Source: Bemisia tabaci
Taxonomy: Eukaryota; Arthropoda; Insecta; Hemiptera; Aleyrodidae
Direction of reading: 5' to 3'
Assembly: GCF_918797505.1 (NCBI RefSeq)
Contig: NC_092797.1
Span: 13,963,372 to 14,027,371 of the forward strand
Length of the DNA: 64,000 nucleotides
Shown here: in pieces, positions 57,401-64,000 of the stretch
How positions within the stretch are numbered: the stretch's first letter is position 1
Layout of the letters: the number at the start of each line of letters is the position of its first letter
Program-made: the position numbers and the translations under genes
Notes under the pieces: model-generated
Told to the model about the DNA's origin: nothing
The model's input: the letters and a program-made list of their open reading frames with translations, nothing else
Databases searched by the model: none

Positions 57401-60400
57401 AATGGTCTCGGAAATGTTGAAAAAGATGTATCATTTTCAAATGAGTTTTTTAAAGTAAGAGAAATTCTCTCGGAAGAAAGTCTAAGATTGCATGCCCTCG
57501 TCAAGCTCTTAGCTTAGTGGTCTCCGTATAACTTCCTATAATGGTTTCCTCTCGAATAAATCTAATAAACCTATTTTTTCACTGAATTTTCAGGAATGAC
57601 AAAGATTAAGATGTCATCATCAGCACAGCCAGAACAGAACTCATCATCTGAGTTCGTCGAAAGACGAAGAGCATCTTTAGAACGCTATCTGAAACGAACT
57701 GCCCTTCATCCTGTCCTAAGAATCGATCCTGATTTTAGAGAATTTCTGGAAGCAGGTAAAGCCTCTCTAAAAACTACTCATTCAATCTGCCCTTAGGATT
57801 AAAATTAAAAGTGAATAGTCCAACTATCAAATATGCATGTTTCTGCTGGTAATGTGACAGATCTTTTGCTACTCGTTTTTAATACAGGAAAATTAACCTT
57901 TTTAACTCAAGAATTTTTCCAGGATTTTCCCTAAATTATCTTTAAATCTTCTTTAAAAATTCCATCCTAAAATGTAAGTCAGCTTTCTATTGCAAAGATG
58001 AATCCAGATCAAATATTATAAGGCATTCCAGTCCAGAAGTATATTTTTCTGGTTTGGTCATTGATATTCGACCTTGTATCCTATGCTCTCATCTGATTCA
58101 AACTTGGCACAATCATTGCGCTGATTCTTTGCTCTCTATGGTCTAAGTCTTCCCTCAAATAATAATGATTTAACATCTTCAGATGTCATATAAAATCAAG
58201 AAATATCTTGTGATAGTTACTAAATATTTTATACAGTAGTATACAATATTTCATTTTATATAGTATAAAGTTTAAAATCGTTGTAGTTCTCAAACACAGG
58301 AGTGTTGAAAACCCTAAATGTCAACTAGTTTTTTTGTTTGTTTTGACATAATACCGGTATAACAATATTTTCAATCACCCGCACTTTCTCAGAATGATGA
58401 GCCAAAAAAGAAAAGAAATGTGAATAGTAAAGAAAGGAGACAGAAATCAAAAAGAGAAAAAAAAATTGACCGCTTACTTTAGTTGACTGACGTTTACTTT
58501 ACTTAAACTGATATTATTTTATTTCTATTGTATTACATATTTCTATCTCTTTTTTTTCAGACCATGAATTGCCGAAAGCTCATAATACGTCCGTGCTTAG
58601 TGGAGCTGGTGTAATGCGTCTTTTTAACAAAGTAGGAGAAACTGTCAACAAAATGACATATAAAATGGATGAAAGTGATCCGGTATGTTTTCTGTTTTAT
58701 TTTTTCACCAGTCATTTTATCTAGGGCTGTGCAAGTACTCAAATTTTGAGTCAAATTAAGCCAGGTCCTACCAACTTGACTCAATACAAAGGTGCATTGT
58801 GGCTTGAGCAACTTCTCGACTCAGCTTGATTGATAATAACTTCAGCTTTTTTCAAGCCAAGAACGCAGTGATGAATTGGGGCTTGAAAATGAACGGAGAT
58901 AAAACTGGAAGTTGTATTGTACAAACGAAAAGAGCAAATATTTGTATCATCACAAATATTAAGTTAGTTTTTGCTCTTCACATAAATTATGTATCATGGG
59001 TCTTATCAACAGGCAAAATACCACCTGAAGACATCAACTCACCAACAGCCCTAAAGAGAAATGTTTGCGGTGTGTCAAATTCATTCCCTATCTAAATTTA
59101 CCAAGCCAAAAATACAGCTGTGCATATTCTGTGAGCCATTTCAGCTGAAAGTTGTTTTTCTTCTTCACCAATATGAGTTTGCGTATTGAAGCACTCGAGG
59201 GGGGTGATCGAAAGCAATGTGCAATCTCCTTCAAATTGTGTTTTTAACCTTTTGACCCTTAGCTCCATCAATTGCTTGTTCTTTTTTCTGAAAGGAGCTC
59301 TTTCTATTTTCTCATAAAGTTCCAGAGAATATATTTTTAATGTCAAAGAAAAATCATGCAAAGTTCTACCAATTAAAAACTGTAATATTCCCTGCGCTAC
59401 AAAATTGTAGAAAGGTTGCAACATCACAAATGAAGAAATATATTTTTCAACTTCAGAATCAGTATCTTATGTAATTAATTGCTTTTTGTTTTCCAGTGGT
59501 TTGAAGAAAAAACTCAGTACATAGAGCAACTCGATTGTAACTTGCGAAATTTGCACCTCAGTGTTGAAACATTAGTAATGCATCGAAAGGATCTTGCTGT
59601 GTTCATTGCCTCTTTTGCCAAAAGTGCTGCAATGCTAAGTAACTGCGAAGAACATACCAGCCTAAGTCGAGCTCTCTCCCAGCTTGCTGAGACGGAAGAA
59701 AAGGTATTCCATTTTTTTACTATGGTTTCAAAATATCTCCTCATATCAGTGCCATTTTTCTGACTGATCAATTAAACTCATGTTGTGGAGCTGAACACTT
59801 AATGCGAGAGAGTACCCTTTTTTTTGCAAAATAAATTATGTAAAACTTTTTTCAAAATTGCTAGATGGGAAGTTCCTAGATCCAGAAGTACCTTAGCCTT
59901 CTCATCCTAAATACCCGTTTTTCATACCAAAATTTTCAAATTATGTAATTTTTATTTCTTATCTTACAGATTGAAGCTCTCCACAATGAACAAGCCAATG
60001 CAGATTTCTCAATATTTTGTGAATTGTTAAAAGACTACATAGCTCTTGTTGGAGCCATCAGAGTAAGCCCTCTTATATTTCTTAAATCATGTTTTACTTT
60101 TGTTAACTTTAATTGTTGTAAATACGTTTTACGTTAATTTCAGGAAGTTCCTCCACTAAGAAACCGTAAAAACTCAAAGTGAAAAAATTGATTTTTTTTA
60201 ATATGACTTTGCTTTTCCTAAAAAGAAAAAATCCTGAAAAGAAATTCTGAAACACTGCAAATGGAAGGACTTTTCGGACTCATTTGTAGAAATTAAAACC
60301 TTTTAAAAGCTGTTGAATTGTTTTCGTTTAAAGATGCAAACACAGATAATTCTCACCCCTAATTTTTTCCCCGCTTTTAATTTTTTTGACCACTAAGACT

Positions 60401-60634
60401 TTTATCTAAATAATAACGAATGATTTTCTTCCCTAGGATGTTTTCCATGAAAGGGTCAAGGTTTACCAGACGTGGCAACACTCGCAATTAATGCTAAACA
60501 AGAAACGGGAACAGAAAGTGAAAATGGAACTGAATATGCGAACTGACAAAAGTAGCACTGCTAATCAAGAAGTTGCTGAGGTAATAATATTTCTCATTTT
60601 ATTTGTTCAAAAATTCTCCAAAGAAATGGGTTGA

Positions 60635-60670
<36 letters not shown>

Positions 60671-62415
60671 TAATAAGTGGCAGAGAACAGGATCTCCTTA
60701 CCACCTCATTCACAGTATTGGAAAGTACTGTGAATTCATATTTCACTAGGCTGCCGTGTCTATCATGTTATAGACGCTTATCATGGGATTTGTCCCATGG
60801 GACAGATGACTCAAGCATGTCTGTTTCAGATAACGCTCCTCATCACTCAGCTCTCCTCTACATTTACTCCATTCACCTCAAAGTGAAGAGCAATCCTCAA
60901 CAGAACGTCGAATGTTTCAAATACCAGCTTGTATTTATAAAATTACCTCACAATAGATCATATCTTAGACTGTGTTCAGCTGAAAAGAGACAGTAGATTT
61001 AAGCTCCTCTTGTAAGTTAGCCAGTGAGCTGAATAATAAATCGACCTCTCGAAAAAATTCTACTCACTTTTAGGTAACAAAGAAGACCCCTCTGGGGGTC
61101 CCAAAAATATTGGTACTTTGCTGCTAAATGCAGGCCAGTTATCATGTATTGGTCAGTTTATACTATGTATTTTGCAATGTACAAAGTCAAAAAATCATGA
61201 TCATTCTCTTTTTTCTCTCTTTACAGTGGGAGGCCAAAGTAGAAAGGTGTCAAGAAGAATTCAACAGTATCTCTAAAATGATTCGTGAAGAACTGGAGCA
61301 GTTTGATGTAAATCGAGTTAAAGACTTCAAAGAGACTATTATCAAGTATCTAGAATCTATGTTAGATCATCAACAGAATGTGAGTATTATTTTTGTATCG
61401 CACTATATTTACTAAAAGCTCTCTTCCTTCTAAAGTATTTATAATTTGTTTTAGTTATTTTTAGAAATTGTCTAGGGTGACTTCCATGATTTCTCAGCAG
61501 GTGATAATCTCTTGATGACCATTATTTTCAAGTTATCACCCACCTACCCACTCTCTTTATTTCTTAAAAGCTGTCCTTGTATGGCTCAAATTACCCAGCA
61601 AGAGTAAAAGTATTATTTTGATTCATCGCCCTGAGTACAAATTTTGCTCAGTGGTCTGATTGCCCTTCCCAAAACAAGAAGAATCGGTAGAAATATTACA
61701 TGAAAAGCAAGGACAGGGAAGCAAAGAGATCTATAAAGTGTGAAAATTGACAGTTTTTTAGAAGAAGAAAAAAAAACCTCAGCTTGCTCTTCACTACGTA
61801 TCAAATCCTTATCCAAATAAATTGTTTGTTAGTCTCGATTGAGGCAATTTTCCTGCGATACTTACTCCTATTTTCATTTTTACACATCCCATTTTCGAAA
61901 CTGCATTTCACAGCCTTCCCATTTTCAAAATCCGTTTTCATGCGACTTGCAGCCTGATTGTTGAAATTTTTTGTTTGTCGGAACGACAAAGATGACATAG
62001 GTTAAAAGGAGGAGCGTGATTGGTCGGCTATGTCTTATCGCTGCTTTGTCGTGTCTATGTCGGGTTGACCTCTCGACAAGCTAACGGGACCTCTTAAGTC
62101 TCCGACAGTATGTCGTCCATTCCACCTGACAAAGGCACGACAAAGCAGCGATAAGACATAGCCGACCAATCACGCTCCGCCTTTTAACCTATGTCATCTT
62201 TGTCGTCCCGACAAACAAAAAATTTCAACAATCAGGCTGCTGCCAGTCATGCAGTCAAGAGTTCTCCGCTCTCCATTGTTTCTTAACTTTAGTCTTCAGT
62301 TTGCATATAACTGATCATTCAATTTTTTTTACAGGTCATGAAATGTTGGGAACAATTTTTGCCTGAAGCTCAGCTTATATTGGTCCAAGATGAAATGTCC
62401 CGATCGGTGAAGTAA
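54429..62415 (+). CDS. Snx1: Sorting nexin of the SNX1/SNX2 type (PX-BAR, retromer-associated)
   Basis: Membrane-curving sorting nexin that binds phosphoinositides on early endosomes and forms the SNX-BAR coat with SNX5/6-type partners for retrieval of cargo. Eleven exons: 54429-54518, 55388-55435, 55942-56040, 57014-57254, 57594-57755, 58561-58682, 59497-59703, 59970-60062, 60437-60580, 61227-61379, 62335-62415, all GT/AG with consistent phases, giving 479 residues. The start ATG ([16 protein letters not shown]) opens a short acidic N-terminus. PX domain at about 87-214, with the phosphoinositide-binding RRRF (126-129) and the proline-rich IIPPAPEK loop. A BAR coiled-coil fills about 225-475, from [18 protein letters not shown] through [14 protein letters not shown] (still PX) and HRKDLAVF to the final [11 protein letters not shown]. 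Single SNX1/2 gene as in other insects is an inference. Confidence 0.94.
60629..60661. repeat. Poly-T tract in Snx intron 9
   Basis: About 32 T in a row, followed by roughly 320 bp of less A/T-rich sequence with an open 121-codon frame. May be the inverse tail of a retroposed sequence (reading minus), but no flanking duplication was found. Confidence 0.6.
61949..62240. repeat. Foldback MITE with 105-bp near-perfect arms in the last Snx intron
   Basis: Arms 61949-62053 and 62136-62240: gcagcctgattgttgaaatt at the left edge and its inverse at the right edge, with cggctatgtcttatcgctgc and its inverse inside. Only a few mismatches are visible; the loop is 82 bp. GC-richer than the intron. It ends about 95 bp before the acceptor of the final exon. 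Confidence 0.88.
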
Positions 62416-64000
62416 ACGAGAGTATTTGTACAGTTTAAGCTTTTCCAGAGTAAAACGTAAGCTCATGCTCTATTTATTGTTGAATTTTTCACTCGCTATG
62501 CATTTAAAATCAACTTGAAATTTCTCCCTCTCACTCCTTGTTTATAACTCCAAAAACATTAATCCAAATCAACCTATTTTTTGTTACTTCAAAGTGAAAA
62601 TTTATTCTACTATTTGTTACCTTTTTTCCTTGTGTTTTATACTGCTCTCAATCCTGTCTACTTTTTCTTTGTATGCATTTTTTATTCTTTTTTTTTTCAC
62701 TGGAACGTCAAAATTTCAGGTCAACTTTTTTTACACGGAATCAGCGAATATTTTCGTAATTGTTCATTCACATCGTATTTCTTTCTAATTTGTATGCTAT
62801 TTTGTATCCTTTTGTATTAATATCCATACCACCATGTATTTAAGCTCTCACATGGTTCGTTTGTATTTTTAACTCGAACTACTGCCCATGAATAACAGTT
62901 AGATGATCGTCAGTCAAAAGAGGTTCAGGATGTCTGTCCAGCCAGAAAACTGACATAACAGTTTTTACTGAAAATTTTTGGGGATTTAATGTAGAAGACT
63001 GGGATTTTTTCCCTTTCTCAATTTTTCATGATCTTGGTGCTCCTCACCTAAGAGAACAAAGATTTTGGATTGAGAACTTCAAAGTTGAATGTAAAATTAT
63101 CGGTAGAAGTTGTTCCTTTCTCTCACATGTTCGTAGATCATCAATTAAATTATCAGGAAATTTTTGTTATTTTAGCTGAGAAAAATAGGAAAGTTTTTTT
63201 ATAAAAAGCTGTAGACACCGTGGATTTAGGAAAGTAATTGAATGCTACCTCCGAAGTCTTTTGAAATAAAACCCAGCCGTAGAGAAAAGTATGAGGGAAA
63301 GAAGCCTAGGAGAAGGTTTTTTCTCACTGGTCAGCAGGAGTCATCAGGTTTCAGAAAATCCAATGAATAACATAGTGTCTGATTGGCTAAAACTCATCGA
63401 AGGTGAAAGTAAAAAACACTAACTTCAGATGTAATGCCTTAAAATGGCTGTTGTCATATTATTCTTTTCAAGGCTACGGAGTGAAAGTCACGGTTAAAAA
63501 TTTCCTTAGACTATTTTGTACAATATGAAGAAAAATCAATTAATTTTCTGGAACAAAATGTTGGTGTTTCTTAAAGAAAAAATTAAATCTGGAAAGAAAT
63601 TTGTATAGTTGCGAAGCAAGACACATGTTTCTTACTTTCATTATAGTGTTCATATTTTGTTTGGACGGTCATGCCTATTTATTTTTTGTTGTAAAATGAC
63701 TAACGTTTATTCTTCTCCTTAAAACTGATGTGAGGCAACTCTGTTATGAAACAATGGCCAATGGATTTCTAAGTGCTGATTTGCTGATCGGTGAAAAAAC
63801 CACGAAATGAACCTTGTCTCAGTTTCTTAGTATGTCATTCCATTTAAAGTACAAAACTCCAAACGTGAAACTGTGAGTCCAAACATGACCCTTTTTACAA
63901 AGGTAGGCAAGAACCAATCATCATTGAATTCAACATTCATCAAAAATACCGAATCTAACGTAGAACTCACATAATTAAGTATTAGAATCTGCTGTTTCGC
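62416..64000. other. 3' flank of Snx
   Basis: Should contain the 3' untranslated region; an AATAAA at 63265-63270 is a candidate polyadenylation signal about 850 bp after the stop. No further gene is recognised up to the window end. Confidence 0.45.

Noticed and set aside
1..64000. CRISPR arrays, bacterial operons, riboswitches
   Set aside because: The window is clearly eukaryotic; the regularly repeated units are minisatellites and tandem repeats without spacers or cas genes.

Overview
This is a eukaryotic, AT-rich, intron-containing genome segment. The protein matches (a Wnt close to Wnt4/WntA, a mitochondrial L13 almost identical in layout to the fly protein, an intronless inducible Hsp70, NOL9 and a SNX1/2-type sorting nexin) and the repeat style (very many foldback/MITE elements, short 'tacctacc' runs) point to an insect. 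A hemipteran such as a whitefly is my best guess; the species is inference, not proof.

Layout. 1-9.6 kb: no confirmed gene; foldback MITEs, an 830-bp hAT-like element and a 1.5-kb repeat (R1) that returns at 27.6-29.1 kb. 9.7-16.7 kb (+): the last five coding exons of a Wnt gene, whose signal-peptide exon(s) are not recognised; its introns hold MITEs, a second hAT copy and a 137-bp tandem repeat. 16.7-22.9 kb: no confident gene. 34.0-22.9 kb (-): complete four-exon mRpL13 (178 aa), spread over 11 kb because its introns contain at least six inverted-repeat elements, the second R1 copy, a 1.35-kb near-palindrome and, just outside the first exon, a poly-A tract next to a mariner remnant. 35.4-36.0 kb: an extreme C-rich tract. 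40.1-38.2 kb (-): intronless Hsp70 with TATA box and a contiguous heat-shock element. 42.0-42.8 and 44.1-44.6 kb: two arrays of a 30-bp minisatellite. 53.6-44.2 kb (-): NOL9, seven coding exons joined by consistent phases, whose last exon either reads into the second minisatellite array or splices at a strong donor just before it. 54.4-62.4 kb (+): complete eleven-exon SNX1/2-type gene (479 aa), head-to-head with NOL9 across about 800 bp.

The genes are unrelated housekeeping, stress and signalling genes; there is no operon-like system. The most distinctive property is structural: a very high density of foldback DNA, much of it in transcribed introns, including a long hairpin with about 580-bp arms in mRpL13 intron 1 that could feed an endogenous siRNA pathway, and a minisatellite in frame with the NOL9 C-terminus. 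Exon boundaries were worked out by hand from GT/AG sites, phase continuity and remembered family alignments; none was verified by search or RNA data.
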